From: GCA-003244245 sp050699595
GTDB taxonomy: Bacteria; Actinomycetota; Actinomycetes; Mycobacteriales; Pseudonocardiaceae
Assembly (NCBI GenBank): GCA_050699595.1
Contig: JBOHFI010000023.1
Coordinates: 1 to 64,000 of the forward strand
Length of the DNA: 64,000 bases
Reading direction: 5' to 3'
Shown here piece after piece: positions 7,600-16,039 of this stretch. The notes below the pieces were generated by a model, which worked only from the letters and a program-made list of their open reading frames with translations, was not told the origin of the DNA and made no database searches. The position numbers and the translations under genes are program-made. Within the stretch, counting starts at the first letter, position 1; each line of letters begins with the position of its first letter.

Positions 7600-8088
7600 A
7601 CCCAAAGGATACCCGGCGCATACTGACGCGGCGAATCGGGCAGCTCGGCTCGGTCGTCGAGTCGGGGATCGCCGGGTGCGGGATCCGCGTCGCGAGTGGG
7701 TTCCCGTCCGGAGCGGCGCGGGTGCAGTGCGATCCCGGCGCGGCGTCGCAGGACGGGCAGCGCCGGGAGAGCGCGGGCAGACGCGTTGGCCCACGCGCCT
7801 GCCGCGTTCCGGCGGCGGGGAGTGTACGTTGCGGCCCACGAGTTGGGGGTCGCGTGAGCGCCGACGATCCGCTGCTCGATCGGGCCACCATCGATCGGAC
7901 CTTCCGTCGGCTCGGCGATCGGTTGGCCCACCGCAGCGTTGGCGGTCGCTGACGAAGAGGTACCAGCGCGCGCCCGCCTGGTCCTCGAAGACTCCTTTGG
8001 TGACCGCTGATCCAGGAGGGTTATTCACGTGAGTTAAATTGAGAATCTTCGGCGGGCCTTTGTGAGGGGCGGCCCGTTTCTCGGGAGA
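7600..8088. other. Decayed intergenic segment with gene fragments
   Basis: No intact gene is seen. On the minus strand, 7526-7891 includes RCPSCDAAPGSHCTR, a CxxC...C zinc-knuckle motif like that of small proteins common on actinomycete mobile elements. A second fragment near 7950-8040 reads GVFEDQAGARWYLFVSDRQR. Neither has a sound start or full domain. It looks like a junction of several lost genes. Confidence 0.35.
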
Positions 8089-8226
8089 GCGGGACGAACA
8101 GATGCCGAGGGTCTGTTCGATCGCCGCGCGCCAGCAGGGGTCGATAAGCACGCCCGTGTCCGTGAGCCCAGCGGCCAGCGCCGTCGCGCATCGCCCCCAA
8201 TCGGAGACGTTGATGGCCTGGGTCAT
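8089..8226 (-). pseudogene. tgmC-like methyltransferase, 5' remnant
   Basis: From ATG 8226 the sequence reads MTQAINVSDWGRCATALAAG and continues nearly identically to the methyltransferase at 4816-6021 for about 40 codons. It then carries a one-base deletion (EQTPRHLF in the full copy becomes EQTLGICS) and loses homology near 8089. Its ATG overlaps the stop of the tgmB remnant (ATGA), preserving the ancestral operon junction. This shows the original N-terminus that the larger copy has lost. Confidence 0.8.
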
Positions 8227-8396
8227 GCTTGAGCTCCGATGAGCAGGTCGGCCAGCGCAGCGGGGATCGGCAGGCCAGCGGTGTGGTGCAGTCAGAGGTA
8301 GGCCGACATCCCCATGGTGACCTCGGCGGGCACGGTGATCGGTGAGTAGCGCAACGCGTCGTAATCGGCGCGCCAATCGACTCGCAGCACGTCGCA
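8223..8396 (-). pseudogene. tgmB-like ATP-grasp remnant with internal deletion
   Basis: Reading from 8396, CDVLRVDWRADYDALRYS then VPAEVTMGMSAYL matches IDFRSDYSSLDYS...RNGMLAFM of the intact ATP-grasp at 604. A stop follows, and then, in the frame ending at 8223, GLPIPAALADLLIGAQA matches the intact C-terminus DLPITSALADLLESGA. The catalytic FECNPFGQ region between them is gone. The remnant begins directly after the XRE regulator stop at 8398, so precursor and most of the ligase were deleted. Confidence 0.8.
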
Positions 8397-8397
8397 C

Positions 8398-9795
8398 TTA
8401 CCGGCGCGGCAACTCAAGGCGGCTCAGGTTGGCCACCATCACGCTGTGCCGATCAGCCAATTCTTTCGTCGTCCCGAGTTGGGGATACTTGTGTCGCATG
8501 CACACCATCAGATCGCCCAGTCGACTGAGTACCGTCCCGGTAATGAACTCCGCGCTGAGCGCTTGCTCTATTTGCTCGGCCGCATCGTCGGGTTGCCCAA
8601 GGCCCACGTGCGCTCGCGCGAGGTCCAGGTGGGCAAGGGCCTCTTTGGTCGGCTCGCGCTCGGCTGGGCCAAGGCCTCGACAGAAGGAGATTGTTTCTTC
8701 GACGTACGGAATCGCCCTCTCGGGCCGGTCAAGCCAAATATAGGAATCAGCAGTATACAAAGCCAGCATTCCAGAATTGACCGAATACAGCCCAGAACCC
8801 AGATGGTTGAGCTGACCGAATCTCGTCTGGGCGCCTTTCAGTACTTCCTGGAACTGGTCCACCTGGCCGAGTCTGGCATAAGCACGAGCAAGCTTAACAC
8901 CTACTCCCACCGCTGCGACACTGCCCCGGGGGGCGTGTTTGAGACCACACTCGGCCGCATCCCTGGCCGCAGCAGGCCGATTGCCGTACGTGTAGATAGT
9001 GGTTTTGGCATTCATGGCCCAGGCGCAGATCTCATGGTCCTCCGCTTGCCAGCCGTGCTCCCACGCATCAAGACAATGCGCCTCGGCCGCGGCCAGATCA
9101 CCGAGGTCGATCGCCTGCCAGGCCAGGATGATACTCAACGAGCCGGCGTGGCGGTATAGCTCCCTACCCTCACGTAATGTGTGCCGCCCAGCGATAAGAT
9201 CCTCAACCTGACCGCGGTACCAGCGGGCCTTGGGAAACAACTCGCCCGGTGGTGTGTGGTGAACCGTGGCCGCCAGGTCAGAGACCACAGAGTCGAGGTG
9301 TTCGAGCGTCCTCGGGCCGAGTTGACTGGCTTCGGCACGGCGGGTGAACTCCATGGCTTCCACGGCCGACTGAGTAAACGGACCAAGGTCAACGTGTGCT
9401 ACTGCCAGCCCCACAGCGGACGTGCCCAGGAGCGTCACAGCCTGCCTACGGTCCGTACTATCACCTCCCGGCGGGAATGGCAGCAGATCATTCCCGCCTG
9501 CTTGCCAGTCATCACCAGCATCGCCGGACCGGGGCGCCATCGACAAGGCCGGCATGGTTCGGAACTGGTCACCCGAGCAGGGTTGGTCTGCCAGCAGCTC
9601 AGCCAGTTTATCATGCGGGATACCCAGTACCGAGGCCAGCTTCGGCCGGTGCCCCGGCCGAGGTGTGCTGTGGCCCGCCTCCCAGCGCTGCACCGTCGAG
9701 CGCTCGACTTTCATCCGCTCAGCCAGGCGCTCCTGGCTGAGGCCGGCGGCCTGGCGAGCAGCAACCAGACCGAGCCGCTTACCTGACATGGTCAT
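8398..9795 (-). CDS. XRE-family regulator with C-terminal TPR-like domain
   Basis: This is a 465-residue protein (or 463 from ATG 9789). Residues 5-60 form a Cro/C1 helix-turn-helix (AARQAAGLSQERLAERMKVERSTVQRWEAG). The rest is all-helical with repeated tetratricopeptide-like pairs (ETISFCRGLGPAEREPTKEALAHLDLARAHVGLGQPDDA). This architecture often precedes graspetide operons in actinomycetes, and here it is immediately followed by a tgmB-tgmC remnant, so it was probably that operon's regulator. It may now act on the intact operon at 219 in trans; that is inference. Confidence 0.85.
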   Translation of the reverse strand: MTMSGKRLGLVAARQAAGLSQERLAERMKVERSTVQRWEAGHSTPRPGHRPKLASVLGIPHDKLAELLADQPCSGDQFRTMPALSMAPRSGDAGDDWQAGGNDLLPFPPGGDSTDRRQAVTLLGTSAVGLAVAHVDLGPFTQSAVEAMEFTRRAEASQLGPRTLEHLDSVVSDLAATVHHTPPGELFPKARWYRGQVEDLIAGRHTLREGRELYRHAGSLSIILAWQAIDLGDLAAAEAHCLDAWEHGWQAEDHEICAWAMNAKTTIYTYGNRPAAARDAAECGLKHAPRGSVAAVGVGVKLARAYARLGQVDQFQEVLKGAQTRFGQLNHLGSGLYSVNSGMLALYTADSYIWLDRPERAIPYVEETISFCRGLGPAEREPTKEALAHLDLARAHVGLGQPDDAAEQIEQALSAEFITGTVLSRLGDLMVCMRHKYPQLGTTKELADRHSVMVANLSRLELPRR

Positions 9796-10039
9796 CCCCC
9801 CTCTTCTTCCTTCCGGTAACGCCGGAGGTATCCCTACGATAGCGGGTACTCATTTCCATAGGTCACTCGCCGTCCAGCGGCCTCGATGCGGCGGTTTCGC
9901 GGCGGTTCTGCTGTTTTCTTTGTCCTTGACCTCCGCCAAGATGGCCTACAAGGCATTCGACATCGTGAACGGTTACGACAACGGACCGTGAGGCGGCTGG
10001 AGCGGTCGTCGAGGATGAAGATTGGGAGAGCGGATCGTG

Positions 10040-10633
10040 ATGACCGTGACCAGCACGGGCCGGACTGTCGATCAGACCTGTCATCGGCTTGTCTGTGAGG
10101 CTCTGCGTGAGACCGTGCGGGCCGGGCCGGGCTCCCTCGGGAGAGTCGGCTCGATTCGGTACCGGGCCAGTGCGGTGTTGTACCTGCTGCTGCTCGAGCA
10201 CCCCATTGATTGGCGGGGCCGCTGCCGATCCTGCCCCGGCATACTGATCGGGCTGCGACCTCGGCCCTGCCAGATCCACGTCAGGGCGAGCGACTGGCTG
10301 CTGCACCACTCCAACGAAGCACTGTTGTCACACCTGGCGCGCGAGTTCGGGGCGGGCAGCGTGCCCTCATCCGGTGCAGCAGGGACGACTCGCTGGCCTA
10401 GTCTGACCGTGCGGGCCCGCACTCATCCTGACGGCATCGACGTGCCGTCCCGAATCGAGGACGAATCACACACTGATCTCGCACGGAACCCGGCCGTCCC
10501 CTTGTCGCTTCCTGTTCGCGAAGTCCGCGAGACCGGACGACCACGCTGCGGACACCCGCTGCCGGCTGAGGGGCCTGACCAGTCTCAGCGGTGTGTCAGC
10601 GACGTGCCTCGCCAGGGTCACTCCCACCAGTGA
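10040..10633 (+). CDS. Conserved hypothetical protein, actinomycete type
   Basis: This is a 197-residue protein from ATG 10040; a TTG at 10022 is also in frame. The segment YLLLLEHPIDWRGRCRSCPG...RPRPCQIHVRASDWLLHHS has a CxxC plus a third Cys and resembles a family of small uncharacterised actinomycete proteins found beside XRE regulators. It is divergent from the XRE gene across a 245-bp region that should contain both promoters. The last about 70 residues are low-complexity and may be read beyond the ancestral end. Function unknown. Confidence 0.55.
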   Translation: MTVTSTGRTVDQTCHRLVCEALRETVRAGPGSLGRVGSIRYRASAVLYLLLLEHPIDWRGRCRSCPGILIGLRPRPCQIHVRASDWLLHHSNEALLSHLAREFGAGSVPSSGAAGTTRWPSLTVRARTHPDGIDVPSRIEDESHTDLARNPAVPLSLPVREVRETGRPRCGHPLPAEGPDQSQRCVSDVPRQGHSHQ

Positions 10634-10749
10634 AGATCCCAGTTCACGGGGCAGTGCCCCCTCCCATCGCCAGCTGGTCCGTCGGTTGAGCACGCGATCC
10701 CCCGACGCATCCGCTCCCGACGGCCAGCCGGCCACCACCCCGAGACGAG

Positions 10750-11043
10750 GTACAAGCATCCGGCGAAGTCCGGTCTGGTGGCAGGCCCGGGAAAGCCGAG
10801 CGACGAACCGCATCTGAACGCTACTCGGCCTACTGCCCCGACCTCCCGGGTGTCGTGGCGACCGGTGACAGCATCGACGAGGGTGTGGCCGAGATGCGTG
10901 ACGCGATCGCCTTCCACATCGAGGGCCTGCACGACGCCGGTGAGCCCGTGCCACCCTCGACCAGCCGAGGGCGAACGGTCGAAGTCGCCGCCTGAAGTCC
11001 CACAGGCGCCGTGCGCCTGGCCAAGGTCCACATCAAGGGATGT
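10750..11043 (+). pseudogene. Truncated second copy of hicAB
   Basis: Bases 10750-10818 match 6127-6195 (middle of hicA) almost identically, and 10821-11043 match 6321-6543 (hicB from codon 15 to about 48 bases beyond its stop). About 125 bases covering the hicA end and hicB start are deleted, and the hicA start is absent. The hicB part still reads YSAYCPDLPGVVATGDSIDE with two or three substitutions, suggesting recent duplication or purged recombination. Non-functional as a toxin. Confidence 0.85.
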
Positions 11044-11239
11044 CTCGGTCCGGTGATGGGCGGGTGTGCTTGGTGTCGATCTGACGTTGATAGGTATCGG
11101 TCACCGCCGCCAAGATCTGACGGGGCTTCGCCCTAGCCCGACGAGACATGTCGCGGTCGGCTTCCGGTGTACGACGAAGCCGACACAGGGCGGCCCGGCC
11201 TCACCGTAAGTGCGCCGGTCAACCCCCGAAGACCCTCAA

Positions 11240-11300
11240 GATCGTGGTTTGTGTGTCAGAAACGACACTCCGTGTCGTTTCTGACACACAAACCACGATC
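11240..11300. repeat. Perfect 29-bp inverted repeat with 3-base loop
   Basis: Arm 11240-11268 (begins GATCGTGGTTTGTGTGTCAG) is the exact reverse complement of 11272-11300; the loop is TCC. It contains the nested half-palindrome GTGTCGTTTC. There is no T-run, and it is well away from gene ends (nearest supported stop 181 bp away), so a simple terminator role is doubtful. It is AT-richer than the surroundings. Confidence 0.85.
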
Positions 11301-11480
11301 ACTCCCCATTCCCACCCGAGCACCACATGTGACTCGATCACACCGAGCTCGTCGGGCCTAGCCAGTTATAACCGCGACTCGCTGAAGCGACCAACGGCGG
11401 CGGACTGGCCGCTGCGGGCCTATACGTGGTAGCGAGCCACCCTGCGGCGCGCGGAGCGCGGGCTCAGCGCCTCGTCGCCG

Positions 11481-12668
11481 CTATGTGGTGAGTCCTGCCT
11501 GCTTGGCGAGTGTGACAAGTTGGGGGTTGCTGCGCTGGTACAGGGAGATCAGGACCCGTAGCACGTCGCGGCTCATCGGGCCGGTCTTCGCCAGCTGGGG
11601 GGCGACATCCCATGCCTTGAGCAGCGAGGTCAGCGCGCCGTCCCGGTCGCCGAGGTCGAGCTGGGCGCGGGCAGTGTTGATGTGGACAGCACCCATCCGG
11701 GCGGGCGGCAGCCCGGTGGCTTTGCTGGTCAGCTCCTCCGCGAGGCGGATCACCTGGCGGGGATTGCCGAGATCTCCCTCCGTGGCGAGCACGTGAGTAA
11801 TGATGTTGGCTGGACTGAAGAGCTGGTAATGGATCCGCAGGCCCTTCGACGACCCCTCAGCCGCGGTCCACGCCGCGTGGATGTGGCGCTCGGCTTCAGC
11901 TCGGTCGCCCCGCCGTCCCGCCAGCGTCATGCCCCGTAGGTGTAGTAGGCCTGTGGCGAAGGCATACTCCGGGCCGGTGAGTGCCGCACCGGCGGCCACG
12001 ATGGCTCGGTCCACCACGGTCAGCCCGCCGTCGAAGTCGCCGCAGTTGAGGAAGGTACCGGCCCGGTCCTGGGCTCCGACAACGGTCACCAACGGATTGG
12101 GCTGCTGACCTGCGGCCCAAGCTTGACGGGTCGGAGCGATGTCGAGCAGGTCCATCCACCGGTTCCGCGCGGCCAACCAGTAGACGACGCTGTACACGTC
12201 GGCCAGCAGCGCCCATCTGTGTTGACTAGCCGCAGCGTGCGCGTAGGTGGTGGCCCGGGTCAGCAGGCCGGGCAGCATCCGCAGCAGCCCTGCCAGGTCC
12301 GTCTGTGCCCTGAGGGTGATGGCCCGGTCGAGGTCGACGCGCAGCTGGGCGGGGTCGGGCACGAGTGCCTGGTCGGGGATGTCGTAGCGGCGCACCGCAG
12401 TGCGCAGATCCTCCAGCAGCACGCTCTGGTCCTCGGCGATCTCGGCCTCGCCGTACAGCGCGCCGAGGGTGGTCTGTAGGGCTCGGGCGATCGAGGCCGC
12501 GATGGCCGGGGTGAGCGCCCGGTCCCCGACCTCGATCTTCGACAACAAGCTCAACGACACCCCGGCCCGACGTGCCAGCGCCACCTGAGTCAGAGCGCGC
12601 TCCTTGCGCAGCAGCACGACACGCGCACCACCAGCGGCAGCAGTACCCATGGCCCTGGAGTCTTCCAC
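11481..12668 (-). CDS. XRE-family regulator with helical C-terminal sensor region
   Basis: This is a 395-residue protein; the ATG at 12650 is an alternative start. The helix-turn-helix (LRKERALTQVALARRAGVSLSLLSKIEVGDRALT) is near residue 20. The remainder is a chain of helices with TPR-like spacing (HINTARAQLDLGDRDGALTSLLKAWDVAPQL), as in actinomycete regulators that may bind small peptides. It shares architecture, not close sequence, with the regulator at 8398. No obvious target operon adjoins: downstream is the gene-free region with the 29-bp inverted repeat. Confidence 0.8.
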   Translation of the reverse strand: MEDSRAMGTAAAGGARVVLLRKERALTQVALARRAGVSLSLLSKIEVGDRALTPAIAASIARALQTTLGALYGEAEIAEDQSVLLEDLRTAVRRYDIPDQALVPDPAQLRVDLDRAITLRAQTDLAGLLRMLPGLLTRATTYAHAAASQHRWALLADVYSVVYWLAARNRWMDLLDIAPTRQAWAAGQQPNPLVTVVGAQDRAGTFLNCGDFDGGLTVVDRAIVAAGAALTGPEYAFATGLLHLRGMTLAGRRGDRAEAERHIHAAWTAAEGSSKGLRIHYQLFSPANIITHVLATEGDLGNPRQVIRLAEELTSKATGLPPARMGAVHINTARAQLDLGDRDGALTSLLKAWDVAPQLAKTGPMSRDVLRVLISLYQRSNPQLVTLAKQAGLTT

Positions 12669-12842
12669 GCAGGATGAGCCCGCTCCTCATCAGCAGATGG
12701 CCGCTGAGGCGGTTGTGCACACAGCGTGCAATGTCATTGCTTGCCAGGGCTGTTGACTGCTGTCACGAGGCACATGAACCGGGAGAGCCGGGCATGACCA
12801 GCGAAGCGTCGACGTCATCGGGCCCACGGATGTCTGCCTGCT

Positions 12843-13835
12843 TCAGTACAGGCGCATGTGCAGGCGGACCGTGGTGCCGATGCCGATCCCTCCGGTGGGG
12901 ATCTCCACCAGGTCGCAGAGCTCGTTGACCAGGAGCAACCCGCGTCCGTGCGGCTGAGACGAATGCGGCGGGATCCGGCCGATCAACCGGTCGCGCAGCT
13001 GGCCGCTGTCGCTGATCTCGCAGATCAGGGTGTCGGTCCGCGAGTCCTGCCACAGCGACAGGACACCCATCGCGTGGGTGTGCACCAGCGTGTTGGTGGC
13101 GACCTCGGCGACCGCCAGGCACAGGTCGGTCACTCGATCGGCCCGCAGGCCCGCCCGCAGCGCCAGGCGCTCCACGAACTCCCGGATGCCCGGCAGGTCC
13201 GCCGAGGAGCTGAAGACCAGCATGTCGCCCCACCACTCGGGAGGCTCGGGCAGGAACCGCAGGCTCTCATCGGCGACGGCGCGCGGGTCTCGGTAGTCAG
13301 GGCTCAGGGCCCGCCGCTGCTCCTCGAGCAGCACCGGATGGGTCTGCCGGGCCTGCGACAGGGCGGTGGCGCCCAGCCCGTGGCAGTCGTACGGGCACAG
13401 GATGGTCGCCTCGTGGTCGGCCAGGGCGATGTTGATGAGAGCCTCGTGCTGCACCGCGGCGCGGTACTCCGCGGCGGAGCGCCCCGGCCAGATCGGTTCG
13501 GCGACGATGCGGACCCGGCGCCCCGGATGCGCCTGGGCGAACGCGTAGAGCACGGCGGGGATGATCCGGCCGGGGTTACGGCCCGCCTCGGTCATGTCCA
13601 CGAACTGCACACCCTCGCCGTCGGGACCCAGCACCGATCGCAGCAGGTCAAGGCGCGAACCCGGCACCGCGACCAGCGCCGGTTCGGACAGCTCGAACCC
13701 CTCCTGGAGGAACCGCGCGACGGCAACGGCGTAGTCCTGCGTGTCACGGTAGAACATCGCCTCGTGCACCAGCCCGGCATCGTCGAACGCCGTGCCTGCG
13801 GGCCGAACTCGTCCAGCGTCGGTGAGTAGATCCAC
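12843..13835 (-). CDS. MEDS-domain sensor with anti-sigma-factor-like ATPase domain
   Basis: This is a 330-residue protein. The N-terminal approximately 190 residues form a MEDS (methanogen/methylotroph DcmR sensory) domain: AMFYRDTQDYAVAVARFLQEG...VAVPGSRLDLL and later CPYDCHGLG. Residues approximately 215-330 are an HATPase_c_2/RsbW-like module with an N-box AVAEVATNTLVHTHA and G-box QPHGRGLLLVNELCD. Such proteins are thought to control sigma or anti-anti-sigma factors by binding or Ser phosphorylation. GTG 13835 follows GAGGTG. No sigma factor lies in this window. Confidence 0.85.
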   Translation of the reverse strand: MDLLTDAGRVRPAGTAFDDAGLVHEAMFYRDTQDYAVAVARFLQEGFELSEPALVAVPGSRLDLLRSVLGPDGEGVQFVDMTEAGRNPGRIIPAVLYAFAQAHPGRRVRIVAEPIWPGRSAAEYRAAVQHEALINIALADHEATILCPYDCHGLGATALSQARQTHPVLLEEQRRALSPDYRDPRAVADESLRFLPEPPEWWGDMLVFSSSADLPGIREFVERLALRAGLRADRVTDLCLAVAEVATNTLVHTHAMGVLSLWQDSRTDTLICEISDSGQLRDRLIGRIPPHSSQPHGRGLLLVNELCDLVEIPTGGIGIGTTVRLHMRLY

Positions 13836-14080
13836 CGTGCATCACCTCTTATGCTGGCGTCCATCTCTGGAGTGCAGAGAATACAACTCTTCGTACCTGG
13901 CGCGCACCCGACATTCACTCACAAGTGACGCTCGGTGGCGCGCTGATGACACCTGTGAGTGGTCAAGTGCACGCACTAAGTGATCATATGGGGTGGTGCC
14001 GGGGCATCACGATAGGCATGCCGGTCGGGAGGCGCGGCGGCGGGAGGCGAATCAGGGCGAATCAGGAGGACTATCGACGC

Positions 14081-15229
14081 ATGCGCCGTCGGTTGTTCGA
14101 AGCTGAGCATGACGCCTTCCGGGAGAGCGTTCGCGCCTTCGTGAGCAAGGAGGTCATCCCGCACCTGCACGCCTGGGACGCCGAGGGCATCGTGCCCCGG
14201 GAGCTGTTCACCACCGCCGGGGCGGCCGGTTTTCTCGGCATGGCGATCCCGGAGGAGCTCGGCGGCGGCGGGGTGTCGGACTTCCGGTTCAACGCGGTGC
14301 TGGGCGAGGAGATCATGGCCGCCGGGGCGGGGGGCGCCGGGCTCGGGCTGACCCTGCACAACGACATCTGCCTGCCCTACTTCCTGGACCTGGCCACCGA
14401 GGAGCAGCGACGTCGGTGGCTGCCGGGGATCGCCTCCGGGGAGCTGATCACGGCCATCGCGATGACCGAGCCGGGGATGGGCTCGGACCTGGCGGGCATG
14501 GCCACCACCGCGGTGCTCCGGTCGGACCATTACCTGCTCAACGGCTCGAAGACGTTCATCAGCAGCGGCATCAACGCCGATCTGGTCATCACCGCGGTGA
14601 AGACCGAGCCGCGGCAGCGCCATCAGGGGATGAGCCTGCTCGTGGTGGAGCGCGGGATGGACGGCTTCGAGCGCAGTCGCCCGCTCGCCAAGCTGGGGCA
14701 GCACGCCCAGGACACCGCCGAGCTGTTCTTCCGTGACGTCCGCGTGCCGGTCACCAACCTGCTCGGCACGGACGGCGCCGGATTCACCCACCTGGTGGAT
14801 CGACTGCCCCAGGAGCGGCTGTCGATGGCCGTCGGCGCGGTGGCCGGAGCGCGGGCGGCACTGGAGCTGACGCTGGCCTACGTCAAGGACCGCACGGCAT
14901 TCGGTCAGCCGATCGGATCGTTCCAGAACACCCGGTTCCGGCTGGCCGAGATGGCCACCGAGATCGACATCGCGCAGACCTTCACCGACCGTTGCATCGA
15001 GGCCCGCAACGACGGCGAGCTGACCGCCGCCGACGCCGCCGAGGCCAAGTGGTGGTGCACCGAGCTGCAGGGCCGGGTGCTCGACGCCTGCCTGCAGCTG
15101 CACGGCGGCTACGGCTACATGCGGGAACACCCCATCGCCCGGGCCTTCGCCGACGCTCGCGTCACCCGGATCTACGGCGGCACCACCGAGATCATGAAGG
15201 AGGTAATCGGCCGGTCACTGGGCCTGTGA
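14081..15229 (+). CDS. Acyl-CoA dehydrogenase
   Basis: This 382-residue FAD flavoenzyme introduces an alpha,beta double bond into acyl-CoA. The ATG at 14081 has AGGAGGA 10 bases upstream; the longer frame from 13925 lacks homology. Family features: AIAMTEPGMGSDLAGM (FAD binding), TAFGQPIGSFQNTRFRLAEM, LQLHGGYGYMREHPIARAF and the C-terminal RIYGGTTEIMKEVIGRSLGL with the catalytic Glu position in TTEI. Substrate chain length is not readable. It stands alone with a hairpin after it. Confidence 0.92.
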   Translation: MRRRLFEAEHDAFRESVRAFVSKEVIPHLHAWDAEGIVPRELFTTAGAAGFLGMAIPEELGGGGVSDFRFNAVLGEEIMAAGAGGAGLGLTLHNDICLPYFLDLATEEQRRRWLPGIASGELITAIAMTEPGMGSDLAGMATTAVLRSDHYLLNGSKTFISSGINADLVITAVKTEPRQRHQGMSLLVVERGMDGFERSRPLAKLGQHAQDTAELFFRDVRVPVTNLLGTDGAGFTHLVDRLPQERLSMAVGAVAGARAALELTLAYVKDRTAFGQPIGSFQNTRFRLAEMATEIDIAQTFTDRCIEARNDGELTAADAAEAKWWCTELQGRVLDACLQLHGGYGYMREHPIARAFADARVTRIYGGTTEIMKEVIGRSLGL

Positions 15230-15270
15230 CCCGTACGCCTTAACCAGGTACATCACTTGGAGTGAATGTA

Positions 15271-15297
15271 GGGGCCCGGTGGTACGTAGGGGCCCCC
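15271..15297 (+). terminator. Possible terminator after the acyl-CoA dehydrogenase
   Basis: GGGGCCC at 15271 pairs with GGGCCCC at 15290, separated by 12 bases and followed by CTTC. It is a short GC stem without a T-run, 42 bases after the stop codon. Weakly supported. Confidence 0.35.
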
Positions 15298-15415
15298 TTC
15301 GGCGATGTCTTTACTGAACACACCAACACCGAGCACATCAACTCCCAACTGATCACCTGACGAGCGACACCGGTTCGGCGAGCATCGGGTCCGAACCAGC
15401 CTGGAGAGGCGGCCC

Positions 15416-15841
15416 ATGATGACCAGCTACAGCGGTGAGGCGGTTGCCCACGACATGTTCGCGCTGCTGCACGAGGCCGCAGCACCCGTGGTGACCCGCT
15501 GGACCTACTGCACCGACGATCCCTTCGCGGTGACCGTCGAGATCCAGACCCGCGGCAATCGCTTCGTCGACTGGGTGCTGGCCCGTGACCTGCTCGTGAC
15601 GGGGCTGTGCGCTCCTGCCGGGATCGGTGACGTGCGGGTGCGCCCCGCCACCATGGGCGAATGGGAAGTGATCCTGGTCGAGATCCGTTCACCCGACGGG
15701 CACGCCGTGCTGGAGGTGGACCGCGAGCTGCTGCGGGAGTTCGTCGAGGCCACTATCGACGTCGTGCCGCTGGGCAGTGAGGGCATGGCCGTCGACATCG
15801 ACGCCGAGATCGAGAAACTCACCCGTAGCTGCGCGGACTGA
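15416..15841 (+). CDS. SsgA-like sporulation/cell-division regulator (SALP)
   Basis: This 141-residue protein belongs to the SsgA/SsgB family, found in morphologically complex actinomycetes, whose members position FtsZ rings and direct peptidoglycan remodelling. The family pattern is visible in VVTRWTYCTDDPFAVTVEIQ, FVDWVLARDLLVTGL and GEWEVILVEIRSPDGHAVLEV. GGAGAGGCGG precedes the paired ATGATG start. Single gene, no obvious partner. Which SALP subclass it is cannot be settled here. Confidence 0.88.
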   Translation: MMTSYSGEAVAHDMFALLHEAAAPVVTRWTYCTDDPFAVTVEIQTRGNRFVDWVLARDLLVTGLCAPAGIGDVRVRPATMGEWEVILVEIRSPDGHAVLEVDRELLREFVEATIDVVPLGSEGMAVDIDAEIEKLTRSCAD

Positions 15842-16039
15842 GCCGAGTACTTTCAGTCGAGGTGACGGCCGTTCTCTGCGAGAATGCAGATCATGCGGAC
15901 GAGCGGCCGCAGGAATTCGACGCGACGGCGATCGTCGAGTCCGATCCGTATGAGGCGGGCGTGCAACCCGCCTACCCGAAGTCTTCCGCCGCCACCGCGA
16001 CACCCCAGCCGACAAAACCTGATCAAGCAGGGTACGGAC

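Larger units (their letters stand above)
10634..11480. other. 847-bp region without an intact gene
   Basis: The segment holds the deleted hicAB copy (10750-11043), then about 200 bases with no recognisable coding, a perfect inverted repeat (11240-11300) and about 180 further bases without a supported gene before the XRE gene ends at 11481. ORFs here translate to low-complexity shadows. Confidence 0.5.

Noticed and set aside
10022..10039. TTG start for the hypothetical protein
   Set aside because: ATG 10040 gives a cleaner start and no homology is gained by the six extra residues.
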